Assembly (NCBI RefSeq): GCF_029227915.1
Contig: NC_079877.1
Coordinates: 33,629,851-33,693,850 of the forward strand
Reading direction: 5' to 3'
Source of the DNA: Hydractinia symbiolongicarpus
Lineage: Eukaryota > Cnidaria > Hydrozoa > Anthoathecata > Hydractiniidae
DNA length: 64,000 nt
This document shows, piece by piece, positions 34,830-47,500 of the stretch. The notes beneath the pieces are model-generated. The model searched no databases, was not told the origin of the DNA, and saw only the letters and a program-made list of their open reading frames with translations. Position 1 is the stretch's first letter, and each line of letters begins with the position of its first letter. Position numbers and translations under genes: made by a program.

Positions 34830-36690
34830 AATATTTATTTTATTTATTTAAAATAATGTTTTTACAGGATGACCTATTCAGTATAACATATAAAAATACA
34901 TTCTGTACTGCTATCAATTAAGGTGCTGTTTTGGAAAAATATAAAAATAAAAATATATATGATTATATATAAGTATCAACACTTTAAAAAATGTCACGCT
35001 AAAAACTAACCGACAGAAGGGAAACAGAGAAAGTATGCACGCTATAGAAGTCGTTAAAGTGGGTGAGAAAAACTAAAACCGCAATAGACTCCGTTGAAAA
35101 GGTGAAAGCAAACGACAAGAATTTGAAAACAGTTATAAATTATGAAAACAAGTGTATATATGTTAAAAGTCAAAAAGATCCACTGGAAATAAAGGAAATC
35201 CTAGACAGCCATGGATTAAACAGTGAGTAGGACTTGTCGCAAAAAAGTTTGGAAAAAATAAATTACTTAAAATGCCCAGATAATTTTTCTTTAAAACTAC
35301 TTATATTACCATCGTTTGAAATGTCTCTTGGCAAGGTGTTATATATTTTACTTGCCATAAACTTAAATGCACGGCGGCCATATCCTGTGCGAATTGCAGG
35401 AAGCCGTAGCAACGAATTTGCATTTCTGGTGCTATGGCCGTGGTTCATGAATACAAAATAGTCATTAAAGTTCTCACATAATATACTGTCTATACTTTGT
35501 CGTACCAGATTTTTTATGGTATTCTTGATCGAACAAATGTTCACGGATGGTACAACTTTTTGTGCACAATCATCGATTGACTGATGTGAGTAAACGTCAA
35601 GTTAAGGTTAGTCATTCTGCTGTATGTCATCACAGGTACAATCATAGTCTGGTAAATTGCTTTTGCAACTTTAAATGTGAGTAATGGTCGAATTTTAAGT
35701 AGAAGACGTAATCGAGATGTTGTTTTTTTGTATGACAAGTTGAAGTCTTCATGGAGGTTGAGCGACGTATTTAATTCGGCTCCAAGGTACTTATTATGAG
35801 TAACTGTATTGACAATTTGATTACGGTATTTGATGCATAAAGGTTTCGGTTTTTGAGGTTTACCAAACAACATTGCCTCGGTTTTCCCTTTTTTATGTTA
35901 AGGATGAGTTCGTTATCATAACACCATCTCGATATTTCATCTGTGTCATGATTAGGTTCTGTTTCAAGAACGTCGAGTGTTTTTCCTCCACAGAACAAAA
36001 CAGTATCATCAGCGTATTTGATGATCTTAGAATGTTTCCAGTTGTCAGCAAGATCGTTAAAATGTAACAAAAATAACAGCGAACCTAAAATTGTACCGTG
36101 GGGTACACCAACAGTGAGGTACTCCTTTCCCGAAAGTACACCATTATAGACAACAAACTGTCCACGTCCAAACAAGTAGTCAGTAAAGTGAATAAATAAA
36201 AGATCCTTTTCCCATATACCATAAGCAATAAGCTTTGACAAGAGTTTGTTCTGGCTTAACGTATCGAAAGCTTTACTTAAATCTATGTAAACCGCTCCGA
36301 CAATTTCTCCTCTGTCTACATGATGTCTTATACTATCAGTGAAAGATATGGTTGCTAGATTGGTGGATTTTCTCGCTCTGAAACCATATTGATTACGATG
36401 GAGAAGGTTGTTCATTTCAAGATAATTAATCAATGGACTATGTACTATTTTCTCCATGATTTTTGTCACCGCTGGTATTACAGAAATGGGTCGATAGTTG
36501 TCGAAGTTACTTTTCGGTCCACTTTTGTATACAGGTATAATTTTCGCAGTTTTCCAATCTGATGGAACCAGGCCACTGAATAGTGACAAATTTATCACGT
36601 ACGTTAATGGAACTGCTTATACTCTGATACAATCTTTTAACATAAAATTAGGCCGATACCAACTGCCATTAGTAATTTATGCTCACGTCA
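34830..36690 (-). mobile_element. CR1/L2-like LINE, 5'-truncated, minus strand
   Basis: A truncated LINE with RT, a 3' UTR of about 430 bases and a (TAAA)-type tail (plus strand 34832-34850). The ORF reads upstream of 36598 with one in-frame stop (NFMLKDCIRV, stop, AVPLTYVINLSL), so homology reaches about 36690. It belongs to the same family as the LINE at 9.4-10.8 kb: the C-termini align (NTRNAN, LPRDIS) and the 3' UTRs share a TTTACAGGAT block. If receptor exons lie further upstream, this insertion is intronic. Confidence 0.85.
35263..36660 (-). pseudogene. LINE reverse transcriptase, frameshifted
   Basis: RT motifs: WKTAKIIPVYKSG, NYRPISVIPAVTKIMEKIV, QYGFRARKSTNLA, AVYIDLSKAFDTL (catalytic Asp present), VPHGTILGSLLF (Gln to His in VPQG) and KYADDTVLF. 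A frameshift near 35870 moves the thumb to another frame (35873-35541), and another near 35545 the C-terminus (35544-35263), which ends FKEKLSGHFK. The catalytic residues survive but the frame is broken at least twice, and one stop lies near 36620. Confidence 0.85.
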
Positions 36691-37079
36691 GCGCATCACA
36701 ACTCTTCACTTTCTCGAACCTTTCCAGAATGCGGAGCAGATTGTTTCATAATGCATCGCGGAAAGTCCAGCTAGCGAATGTTTGACGTTGGTTATTCGGC
36801 TCAAAACCCGAAAACTGTGAGCATCACTTGGCCAGTTTCGAGAAATAGGCAAAAACGGCGTTTTGCAAATGTTATGTCATGCTTTATCTGGACTGTCATG
36901 GCAGCAACCTTGAGATTTCTTTGACGTTTAAACCAAATTTAATTAAGAAAAGATTGGGTAATTAAAAGCATTATATATTATATATATTAAGTATCATAAA
37001 TTTGACAGTTCATATTCACACTATGATTAACAATTTGATACCAACTTGTTATCAATTGTTTTTTTTTTTCAAGGAGAGG

Positions 37080-37790
37080 CGAACAAAGAATTATTTTGTG
37101 GCAGCCAGAAAATAAATTTTAAGCGAGAAAATTTTTTTATAAATTTCGTAATCCTAAAATCTACTTAGATAACTACTTTAATAACAAGTAAATAATCATA
37201 TTTCACAACTAAGTATCTATATATCTTCCTAGCAACATTTTTACAGAAGTTTAATGGCTGTATGGGGTGAAAATAAGTATGTTTGAATGTATTTGCCAAC
37301 TGAAAACACCATAAATAAGATCTTTGGTTCGAGATAACTAAGAATATTTTACGTGCTATTGTAGTAACAGCAATATATGACCTTTGATGAAACTTCTTTG
37401 AACAAAAGAAGTATCTGCCATAACCACCAACAACACTTTTTTCATGTTGAAGTCCCTTTTCCACATGATACTACCAACTTCGAACGAAAAAGTTTGTTAT
37501 GATGAGATGGCGCAAAAATTGAATAAATATACAGACCGGACAGACTTGCTTAAATACTTTGTGTATACTTACCCGTGACCGACACGAAGAGAAATATATT
37601 CCATCGTTTCTAACTTAGCCACCCGCTTGGCAAATGTGTAAAAATACTCACTTATAAGTAATTCAACACTCACAAAGATGTAAACAAAATTGATTTATAG
37701 TGAATAGTGATTTTATGGAGCAGAAAACTAAACCAATCAGTCAGGTCTTTAAAATCAACACTCCTCATGAACTTTTATTCAGCAGCCGTG
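37080..37790. repeat. segmental duplication, copy 1
   Basis: Diverged but collinear with 38955-39930. Shared blocks include AGATAACTAC, AGCAACATTTTTACA, AAAAGAAGTATCTGCCAT against AAAGAAACATCTGTCAT, and GGTCTTTAAAATCAAC against GATCTTTAAAATTAAC. Short open frames in both copies are not conserved as protein, so it looks non-coding or decayed. Confidence 0.55.
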
Positions 37791-38630
37791 CCGCAGCGCA
37801 GTTCGCTTCTCCTTTAAAGAAAAAAATTGAGAAGAATGAAGTGAACTCAAAGAAAGTACCAAGATTAGTAAAGTTTTTAACCGACGCAATGTCCATTCGC
37901 TTATTTGTACGTTTTTATGTCGTCACGACACAGGCGGAATGTCGCTTATAAATACTTAGTTACTCCGTATTTTCTGCACCTTTTATTTGACTTTAACTTT
38001 TTTAAACTCCTGAAGCTCTTCGTCACATTGAAAGCACAGTGCGTGTGTAACAATTTGGTTCACTAGACTTCCCTGCCTTGATCAAATCACCGCTAGAAAG
38101 GATAAAATAATCTAACAAGTAAAGTTATTAGATGGTTTTCCTACCTCTTACAATTCTTCTTACACATCTAATTATGAGTAAAAACAACGACAACTGTACC
38201 AGCAAATCGTTGAAGTTCCTGGTTATTGTTGCATCGAAAACAATTGAAAATAATTACAGAGATTAAGCCACTATTCAAGAAACTGCTTGTCTTCATGTTT
38301 CCAGGGTTTTTAATCTTGTTTAAATACACACTTGATCACTTTGCTTGCCAATAGCCTGTGAGGAAATTAGAGAGAACAATGGAGATGATGTCATTTAAAT
38401 TTTAATTAAGTCAGCATTGACTTGTCGATACAAAAAAACCACTGTTTTTTAATTTGATTAGCTGCTGCCTTTATTGTGTCTAGTTTAAGACGCTGGTCAA
38501 GAAAATGTATAGAATCATGTGCTTCTAACAAATTGCTGAAGAGATATTGACGTCTAAATCCTTTCGTTAACGCACTTCATAGTTGTAAGACCACAAAGTT
38601 GCAAGTGCATTCCCACATTATTTTTCTTTT
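37791..38630. other. no gene recognised
   Basis: Spacer between the two copies of the segmental duplication. A short plus-strand open frame extends to 37951 but is not preserved in the duplicate copy. Confidence 0.4.
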
Positions 38631-38634
38631 TTAT

Positions 38635-38780
38635 GGCGCCGTAGATTAGTTGTTGTATGGCGCTGTAGCTTATCGGACCGGAACTCGATTCTCCTTGGCG
38701 GTGATTTAATATGTGCGAGTGAATATAACTGTAGTCCTGGACAGCGCTGGTTAAGTAAACCTTACCGCCAAGTCTTATAA
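38635..38780 (+). repeat. tRNA-derived SINE, degenerate copy
   Basis: Starts GGCGCCGTAGATTAGTTG, is followed by a second GGCGCTGTAGCTTATCGG, and has a box B-like GGAACTCGATTCTCC. The body contains GCGAGTGAATATAACTGTAG and GGTTAA, shared with the SINE in the satellite at 61.6-61.9 kb (GCGAGTGAATGTTACCATAG). The match of head and body in the same order establishes one SINE family. Confidence 0.65.
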
Positions 38781-38954
38781 AAAGCGGGGGTCTTATTTAT
38801 TTTTTTTCGTCATATCTTAATGTTTTATTTGGTATTTATATCAGGTACGTAAACGAAATCGCGAATTAAAAAATGAAAGAGCTATGCTCCAATTTATTAC
38901 CACCTAGTTTGGTTAAAAATTGTGCAAAAACCTGCTTGTTATTCATGTTAAAGA

Positions 38955-39930
38955 GGAGATGAGCTTGTAATTAATTTGTGGCCAAATAAATAAAAAAATA
39001 GATTTTTAAATCTTAAAGTCTGCCAAGATAACTACGCTAACAACAAATAAATAACTCTGTTTATAACTATATATCTATATTTATTAGCAGCATTTTTACA
39101 TGTGTTAAAAGAAAATAAGTAAGCTAAGAAGCTCTTACCGTAAACATCAAAAATTAATATATAACTCAAAATATTTACACAGAATCGTAGTAAAAGAATA
39201 TTGGGACAGTTTGTTATTACTCCTTGGAACTAAAGAAACATCTGTCATGGCCAATAATAATACATTTTCTCTTGATTTATATTCCTCTTCCATAACTAAT
39301 TCTCAGTTTCGAGCGATCATGTTTGTTGTGTGAAATGACGACAAACCTAAACTTTGTTTTATCTTTGTTATATAAATTTTTTCTGCGGAAATTAATAACA
39401 TAAAATCTCATCCTGGGATGAAACTCGTCCCGGGATAAGGTTATCCCTCTGCGTCTGGCCAAAGTCTTTATGCTGTTTACATGTCTCATCCCGGGGCGAG
39501 CTCATCCCGGTCAAAATGACCGAGATGAAATTTCAACCCGGAATGAAACTATGCTTAAATCTTCATGTAAACAAAAAAAAATATTTCATACCGGGGTGAA
39601 ACTACGTTTATAGTCTGATGCTCAAAAGGAGTTTTAAATAAGTTTTGCTATTTTGATCTTTAACTTTCCGTAGTGTTAATTATTTTATAAAAAAGTGTAT
39701 GATGCGTGGCAATTACAATAGAGAATTTTTTTTTGTTAATATTTTTGAATTTGCTCGTCCACTTGGTTAATGTGTAAAAATGCTGAACCATATAGCTATT
39801 ATATTCTTCATACAATTATACAAACAAAACTGGTACTTCCTAGCAAATAATATGGAATAAGGACTTCTTTAACGGAGCAGAATGGACTAGCCAATCTGAT
39901 CTTTAAAATTAACTTTGCAATTTTTTCCTT
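38955..39930. repeat. segmental duplication, copy 2
   Basis: Second copy of 37080-37790, longer because it contains a CCCGG-rich insertion (39400-39610). See the first copy for shared blocks. Confidence 0.55.
39400..39610. repeat. CATCCCGG-rich palindromic repeat
   Basis: Contains repeated CTCATCCYGGGATGA, CTCGTCCCGGGAT, CTCATCCCGGGGCGAG, CTCATCCCGGTC and CATACCGGGGTGAAAC words in both orientations, plus two CATGTAAACA/TGTTTACATG sites. It looks like a small mobile or satellite-type repeat inside the segmental duplicate. Confidence 0.5.
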
Positions 39931-40660
39931 CATCTAACTGACAGGAACTAATGACGTTCGTGTCATTTAGGTAATTAAAATAAATTTTTAAAAACAGGAG
40001 CTAAAAAGACATGATAAAGTTTTATTGTTTCTGTTTACAGACATGTTTTTATCCCGTTTTAAAAGGTAATATAAGATTTTATCAAGACTAATGAGAAAAT
40101 TACTCCGCGATGTTCACAAAAATCACCGCAATAAAACAACTATTGATAACGCGATGTGTAGTCGCTGATAAAAGAAGTATATATCAATTTTATTCTCCCT
40201 GTTCGTTGTTTTCGTCATGCCAACATGATAAATTTCTAGCTCTCAACATAAGATCACGTGATTATGACCATTGTTTAGTATTGTGATTCCCTGCTACTGA
40301 GCTGAGACTCACATTGTCATATACTTTCGATTGCTAATTTTAAATTTAATGTATGAAAGTTTCACCACTGATCACTTTTTTGTTTTATAGAAACGTGTTT
40401 TGTTTTGTTTTTCAGAAATTTTTAAGCCTAACACCTATTTTTAAACCTTAATAATACCCTCTATCAAAATCCATAGTATAACGTTTACTCCACGATTTGA
40501 GGAATCACTTGATTTTTACCGACGGGTGAATTCCTGGTTGAGGTCTTTTAAGAGCCGTGAACTGTTCCATACATTCGAGTGGAGCCTTCAAATTGAATAA
40601 AGCAAAAAAACAACTTTCCCATGACTTAAGCAAAAATAAAAACATAGTTTACAACCTGTT
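39931..40660. other. no gene recognised
   Basis: AT-rich spacer; nothing identifiable. Confidence 0.4.
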
Positions 40661-40885
40661 GTTACTCAGCCATTACAATAATAGTTGCTTCGATCTTCTC
40701 GCCAAATTTTAGACTGCTTTTGAGGGAGCGTAAAAAAAGCATTGCAATAAAGTCTAATCGATATCCAAAAATCTGCTCCTAATTGGTTCTTTATTTTAGC
40801 GGGAACTCGTTCTTGTGATACCCGAGTGCGCGGTAACACCGTTAAAAACAGACAGACGGGCAACGGCTATTATTAAAGAAATAAA
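40661..40885 (+). repeat. SINE-like unit with GGCTATTATTA tail
   Basis: Ends AAACAGACAGACGGGCAACG then GCTATTATTAAAGAAA, matching the tails of the two units in the receptor intron near 33085 and 33210. A GTGATACCCGAGTGCGCGGT stretch precedes it. Confidence 0.4.
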
Positions 40886-42055
40886 TTTGGTGATATAAAG
40901 ATAGCTGAAATATAAAGTAGCGCTCCATTTTATATCAATTTTGACGTTGGTGATCTTAACTATGCAACATTTTAAGCCATAAATAATACGCGTTCTGTGA
41001 ACATTATTAACCATAGTTAATAGACTGTACATTCATTGAAATGTCATTTAATAGAAAAAAAGTTCAATACCCTATATTTTTTTAAATTACGTATATTTTT
41101 CATTTTCCATACCAATTGGTCAAGCTTACCCACTGATTGAATTTCTATGCGTTTCTACCTTCAGCTAATCACATCCTCATCTGTTTCCGTACTTCAAAGT
41201 ACATGCCTAAGTATCACCTTGTCTAGTTAGTAATATTTCATATCCGAGTTGGTCATTCAGCACAGCTATAATAAAGGGTAAGTGCTTCCAGTGGTGAAAC
41301 ATTTTCAATTTGATGTATTTTACGAGAAAATAACTTCTTTTGCTTTTTGAAAACATTCACTCTAAATTTTTAGACATTGGATCAGAAATGGCAGTTGTAT
41401 TTTATAGCGGAATAATGAACTAGTATTCAAAGACATTTTGTTTCTACCTATGACTCTTCGAGAATGTTCATAAGAAATCATGCCTACCTGTTCAAATCAC
41501 AGTATGTGTATTTTATGAAAGCATTATAAGGAAATGTAACTTGTTCCTAGTCCCTGGTTTTCACGTACAATCAACAAGTAAAGCTAAACGTAACGGTATT
41601 TAAATTGCTGATGGTAAACAAAAAATATAAATATTTAATTCCAAAGCAATAGGACCCTTGTCATATTTGATTTTATCAGAAAATGCCAAAAAACATACGT
41701 AGATTGTTTGTTAATTAATTTTATCAAATCAAAATACCGACATGGCTTTTTGATATAACTCATGACAACTAACTCAAGACGTTTTAAGATATTTCGTTTC
41801 ATTATCGATTTACAGGGATTTTTTATAACAAAACACAAAATATGGCAAAGTTTCTATCTTTAGAGACTCAACTGTTTTTATACTTCTTGCTTTTTAACTA
41901 CCTACTCGAGAAGACAATAATTAATGTGTTTACTAGTTCTGTTAGGCTGGTGTTTCAGTCAAAGTCAAACTTTTGATTTTATCACGTATTTTAAATCAAA
42001 ATGACGAAGAGATGTTTTATAAATTATTGATGTTTTATATTCTGTGTTTAGGTCC
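40886..42055. other. no gene recognised
   Basis: AT-rich; short open frames only. Confidence 0.4.
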
Positions 42056-42715
42056 TATTTTTATTTACTAACTTCACACTGGGCGTTTTTTATATACTAA
42101 CTTCACACTGGGCGTTTTTTATACTAACTTCACACTGGGCGTTTTTTATTTACTAACTTCACACTGGGCGTTTTTTATTTACTAACTTCACACTGGGCGT
42201 TTTTTATTTATTAGCTTCACACTGAGTGTTTTTCATTTACTAACTTTACACTGGGGGTCTTTTATTTACTAACTTCACATTGGGCGATTTTTTATTTATC
42301 AGCTTCACACTGGGCGATTTTCATTTACTAACTTTACATTGGGCGTTTTTTATTTACTAACTTCACACTGGGCGTTTTTTATGTACTAACTTTACAATGG
42401 GCGATTTTTTTTTACTGATTTTACACTGGGCGTTTTTTATTTACTAACTTTACACTGGGCAATTTTTTATTTACTAACTTTACAATGGGCGATTTTTTTT
42501 TACTGATTTTACACTGGGCGTTTTTTATTTACTAACTTTACACTGGGCAATTTTTTATTTACTAACTTTACACTGGGCGTTTTTTATTTACTAACTTCAC
42601 ACTGGGCGTTTTTTATTTATTAGCTTCACACTGGGCTTTTTTTATTTACTAACTTTACACTGGGCGATTTTTTATTTACTAACTTAACACAGGGCGATTT
42701 TTTATCTACTAGATC
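42056..42715. repeat. 28-30-bp minisatellite, about 22 copies
   Basis: Unit consensus ACTAACTTCACACTGGGCG followed by TTTTTTATTT. Variants carry CTTTACACTGGGCAATTTT and CTTTACAATGGGCGATTTT. A three-unit block of about 89 bp is itself duplicated around 42390-42565, showing multi-unit expansion. The last unit is degenerate. Confidence 0.95.
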
Positions 42716-43370
42716 TATACCGGGAAATTCTTGTAGAAGTTACTTTTTGTCGCTCAATCTTGATTGCAATTGAATTGGAAAATGCGGATGGTTGTTGACG
42801 AAAGAATTAAGTCTTTTTAGTGTTTCTTATATTAAAACAATCAATGATGAATGCATCGCCACTATCATCAAAAGTCGACAATATCGAAGTAACATGCGGA
42901 GAATAGCGTTAGTAGCAACAAGAAAGAAAGCCCTGACCAAGTTCTTACCCAGTATTTTGTTGAATTGTTTGGCAATTCAGTTAAGAGTCACACTGACTGA
43001 TTTTAAACATAACAAGCCTGTATCTATCCCTGCTATCTCTAAATCACTCTTTACGACATTTGATTATATCTCCATCTTGCTTTTACAGTGGTTAGCGTTT
43101 TGATATATCGCATCAAAATCGGATAGATCTGTTGCAGATTTGGTCCTACAAATGGAAACGTTAGAGAATGTAAGCAATCAATCTGACACTGGTAGCGATA
43201 TTCATTAAAATACAATCATATATTATTCGTGTTTGTATTTGTTAAAACATCTCGTTTCTTAGGTAATGTTTTTTTATTTTACCAGCTTTACAATTTATTT
43301 TATTTTTTAGTAGATGCGCAGCCATATTTTAATTCTGTTTAACTGTATCTGATGTACGTAACTTAATTTC
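42716..43370. other. no gene recognised
   Basis: A plus-strand open frame at 42792-43103 has no recognisable domain. No further structure was seen. Confidence 0.4.
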
Positions 43371-43371
43371 G

Positions 43372-43640
43372 TTTTTATTGAACCTTTTCTTAGCATTTTA
43401 AGTTCTTTCTTATATAATAGGACCCAGCTGTACCTTAATATTGTCGAGCCGTACCTTATTTCAGCTAGCCGTACCTAACTCAATTCCCTTTTTATTGAAC
43501 GTCTTTTAGCATTTGTATTTGTTTGTTATTTAAGAAGACCCAGCCGTACTTTATTAATATCCAGCCGTAATTTATTACTATCCAGCCGTACTTTATTTTA
43601 GCTAGCTTTACCTAACTTAATATTGTTTTTATTGATAATA
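43372..43640. repeat. tandem duplication of about 116 bp with AGCCGTAC words
   Basis: The word TTTTTATTGAAC begins units near 43372 and 43488, and a diverged form begins a third near 43626. Each unit contains GACCCAGC and several AGCCGTAC-type octamers. More AGCCGTA words occur at about 43773, and the complementary GTACGGCT near 44355-44372. Confidence 0.65.
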
Positions 43641-44698
43641 TAGATACTGTTTTCGAGTGAAATATATGTCGTTTTTATTTTCCTCTCTTTTACTTACCAA
43701 TCCCCTTTATTTTACCTTATTCTATGGCGGCATTAAAATTCACCGTCCGTACTATTCACACATACTTGTTATAGCCAGCCGTATCTAATCTTTTGATTGT
43801 GGAATCGATTTCCCTCTGGTGTTTATAAAAGAAAGATGTTTCTCTAACATTTTTCGTATTTTACGGGTTCATTGAAACAGAAACAGAAATTGAGTGACAC
43901 AACAAATTTACCACTACGATTAGCTCAGTTGTTTTCATTAAAATACATTACCTCACCTTAAAAATAAAAGTGTAGTTACGTTACGGGCTCAATTGATTCT
44001 TCTAAATTGATATTGATTTTGAATAAAATTGTTGCTTTAAAACCATCTCTCCATAGACCACGTGATACCGATCCAGAGCTTAAAACAATACTGCATTGTT
44101 GCAATCTTCCTTCATGCGCTGTGACAACTTCATTTCCAGGACGCGTTGTGTAGAATGCTTTCTATAATAACGCATTAATTTTTTTTAATTTACACTGTCA
44201 ACTTTTTAAACTTGATTGTGGTTGGTGTGTTTAAATCACGTCCACGTTTTTTTCGATAACTTTACAATGTTCTTTTATTTTTTTTCTCCCAACTACCAGA
44301 GTGTGTAACTTCTATGAAACATTAGCTCATCTTAAAAAGAAAAGTGTAGTTACGTACGGCTTAGGTACGGCTAGCTTTACATAAGCATATCTTTTAGGTA
44401 GCTAGCTAAAAAATAATAATATGATTATAGATATAAGAAAACACATAGAATGAACAAAGCCATGCAACAGTAGCACTGTAGGATTGGAATCAAAACAAAA
44501 ATCAAAGTCAAAATAAAAATAAACCTTAAAAAAACAAGTCATTATCCACAGCACAGTCATGATAAGCCATGTTAGAAATGTAAGACATTATTGTTTTTAT
44601 GCTGCATAGCATGTGTAATCTGCAGAACAGATGATCTATGAAAAATATATATAAAAAAATAGGATTAATAGTCAATCTAAGGCTAAAACACAAACATA

Positions 44699-44809
44699 AA
44701 GGTGTTGTTAAGGTGTTGTTAAGGTGTTGTTAAGGTGTTGTTAAGGTGTTGTTAAGGTGCTGTTAAGGTGTTGTTAAGGTGTTGTTAAGGTGTTGTTAAG
44801 GTGTTGTTA
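44699..44809. repeat. 11-bp minisatellite, 10 copies
   Basis: AAGGTGTTGTT repeated ten times in register, with a single T-to-C variant in one unit. Confidence 0.95.
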
Positions 44810-46400
44810 CGAATTAGAAAGATGTAAAGAAAACACGTTCTAAAATGTTGATAACTCATGTCTAGCACTTTTAAGAATTAACGAATTACACCTTTTCCAC
44901 ATTTGGTTTAAAAAAAGGTAACGCTTTTTCAATTTTTATGACTCTAATAAACTTACAGGAAAAGTTCCCATTACTCTGCAGAACCATTCTTATAGATAAA
45001 ACCACATCTATAGTAAGATGTCTTTAGACTATTTATAAAAGACGTCTCGAAAACGCCTAAAACAACATGTTTTTATGTAAAATTTTCCTCGTACTTATTA
45101 CAAAATTATATCAGTCACAGACGTTTTTTTAACCGACTAATCTTAAGACGTTCTTGTGCCGCTTTGGTACCAATTTCCCTCTACCAAGATGGTTTTCACC
45201 ATTCAACAAACCAGAAAAATTTCTCTGACTACATAAATTCTCATTTTCCACAGAAGAACAGAGGGGCGTTTCCTGCAATTCAAAAGTTCAGTAATATGCA
45301 CCCCTGCAGGTCTACAAGCCTTACTTAAGCTAGAAAGTGAAAATGCTGTGACCTTACCACCAAGTTCTAGACTAAATTTCCATCCATACACAAGGAATAG
45401 ATCTGACTGAAATCATTCTTTTTTGAATTTTTTTCGCCGGGTCATAAGAACCCATAATGCCGTGAGATTTCTAGTCCAAATCCACATTAACAATTTAGCC
45501 ATTTTTTCAACCCCTTTTGTTTCCCTGAAACTTGAGAAGAACCGAGGAACATCGATAATGCCTTGAATTTATATTTTTTTAGAAAATGCCTAACAGACGC
45601 TTCTCCTAACAAGTTAATCTATATGATATAAAAATCTTTTTTGTCAGAATCCGTGCCACAAGTTTCTATACAATGAACTTGCATAATATTGCTTTATGAG
45701 ACAACGAAGAACAATAATAGACATATCTGATTTTTTTAGGAATAAATTTATAAAACTCTATCGTCGTGATAACAACCAAAGTGAGATTAAAAATGATTTT
45801 AATGAAAAGTTGGCAAGCAGAAAACGTTTCAGTTCAAGCGAGCAGCGTTCTACTAATTTTAATACAAAAGTTAGCTCATGATACAATCCATAATCCTTAA
45901 ACTTCCATGCGCCACAATTACTACCCTTTCAGTAGAAGTGGGGCTAGACAAAAAGAAGACTTTGGTAAAACCACTATTTCACAATATTTGTTTTTTGGCT
46001 CGAATCAACATATAGATAACAACACTATAAAAGTAGCTTATTTATAGATATGTCTGAACACAAGAAAATAAAAAGATTCCGAGAATGTTCAGCAAGTTTG
46101 TGTTTTTAGAAGGAATAGTATAAAGGTAGTGGTAATACCTAAGAAATATTCAAAACGTGGTTTTTAACCAGAGAAAAAACATACAGTGCTTACTTCTTCT
46201 TGATTTTAAAGGTATTGTAAGTTTATTTGCTTCAACATTTGCTTAATTCTTTTAATTTTTCTATTAACAGCTCCATGGAAAGCACAGGAGAAGGAGAGAG
46301 ACGATGGGGAGGGGCTTAGTCTTTCCAATAATCTTTCTAAAATTGTTGCTTGTAAAGAAAAAAGAGACATAGGACACAAAATTATTTACTTTTCTTTAAA
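44810..46400. other. no gene recognised
   Basis: Short open frames only, for example 45696-45881. Nothing identifiable. Confidence 0.4.
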
Positions 46401-46530
46401 TACCAAATCCATTTTACTCGCCTTCCAAAAACTGATACATATCACTCGCCTTTAAAACCCGATCCATTTCACTCGCCTTTAAAACCCGATTCATTTCACT
46501 CGCTTTCAAAAACCAATCCATTTCACTGAT
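46401..46530. repeat. 28-bp minisatellite, about 4.5 copies
   Basis: Unit CACTCGCCTTTAAAACCCGA followed by TCCATTT; the outer copies are more diverged. Confidence 0.85.
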
Positions 46531-47500
46531 TTTATTAATTTTTCATGCGTTTTCCGTCCTTCTAGAGGCTCTAGTTTTCACAATTTTACGTCTTGTGGCA
46601 CTGATTAACTACATCAACAATTTCTTGTTGTTGCGTTTCACGGATGTAATACGACGCCAAATGTGTACAACGGTTGTTTCCAAAGAGACACGAATCACAG
46701 CAATCTATTTTATCTGTTTGTTCTGTTTGAGAGAGATGTTGTTTTTTGTTGGTGACAGATAAAAGACAATTTGAAGTTTTATAAGCCCATTCTTAAAAGT
46801 ATTACAAAAAAAATAATATGCAACATGAGTTAATTGCAGCAGTGTTATATATGCTAATGACAAGAGGTTTGTGACTATAAAGCATAAAAAAAATGTCTTT
46901 GTGAAACAGCCAGGATTAACAACAACATGGTTTTGTTAATTTGTGTGTTTTATTATTTCACATGTCCCTAGGTTATTGTTTCGCTTAGTAAAAGTTACGG
47001 CTTTTTACAGAGCCTGCAACTGAGAGAAGAATTGTAACTGTCAAATGTTTTGTGTGGGTTATGTAATTTTTTTATATTTGTTTCTCTTTCTCTTGTATAC
47101 TCGTTGCAATTTAGGTGAACTGCAATCAGTGCCCACATAACAGCCCAACATTTTAGCATTCTTTGAGACAGCTACTTACATGTTGCGTAGCCTTAGCAAA
47201 GTGTGCTGTATATCTTTTGTCGCTTACAAGCCGTAAAATTTTGCATGAAATTAGGCTTCTTTTTTAATACTAACACTTGATGCAAGTGCGTTCACAACAT
47301 TACTTAATTTTCTTTTGGAAGATGTTTTCTTTTAATGTCTGAAGATATAATTGTTTATAATTTTACTCTTTAGTTCAGGGATGTTTGAAAAAGAAAGATA
47401 GATTATAGAAAGAGAAAAATAGAAGTTTTTTTTTTCATAAGAAAGGTAAAAATAAGAGGCTTAAATTTTTTAACAATGCAACTGGCGAAAAACCGCCAGG
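46531..47500. other. no gene recognised
   Basis: AT-rich sequence with no gene or repeat that I can support. Confidence 0.4.

Noticed and set aside
37700-37951. 83-codon frame as a protein gene
   Set aside because: The duplicate copy at 39.86 kb preserves the DNA similarity but not the reading frame, arguing against coding.
42056-42715. CRISPR-like array
   Set aside because: Direct repeats of about 29 bp without distinct spacers, in a eukaryotic context; a minisatellite.
44699-44809. Interstitial telomere repeat
   Set aside because: The 11-bp unit AAGGTGTTGTT does not match TTAGGG or other common telomere motifs.
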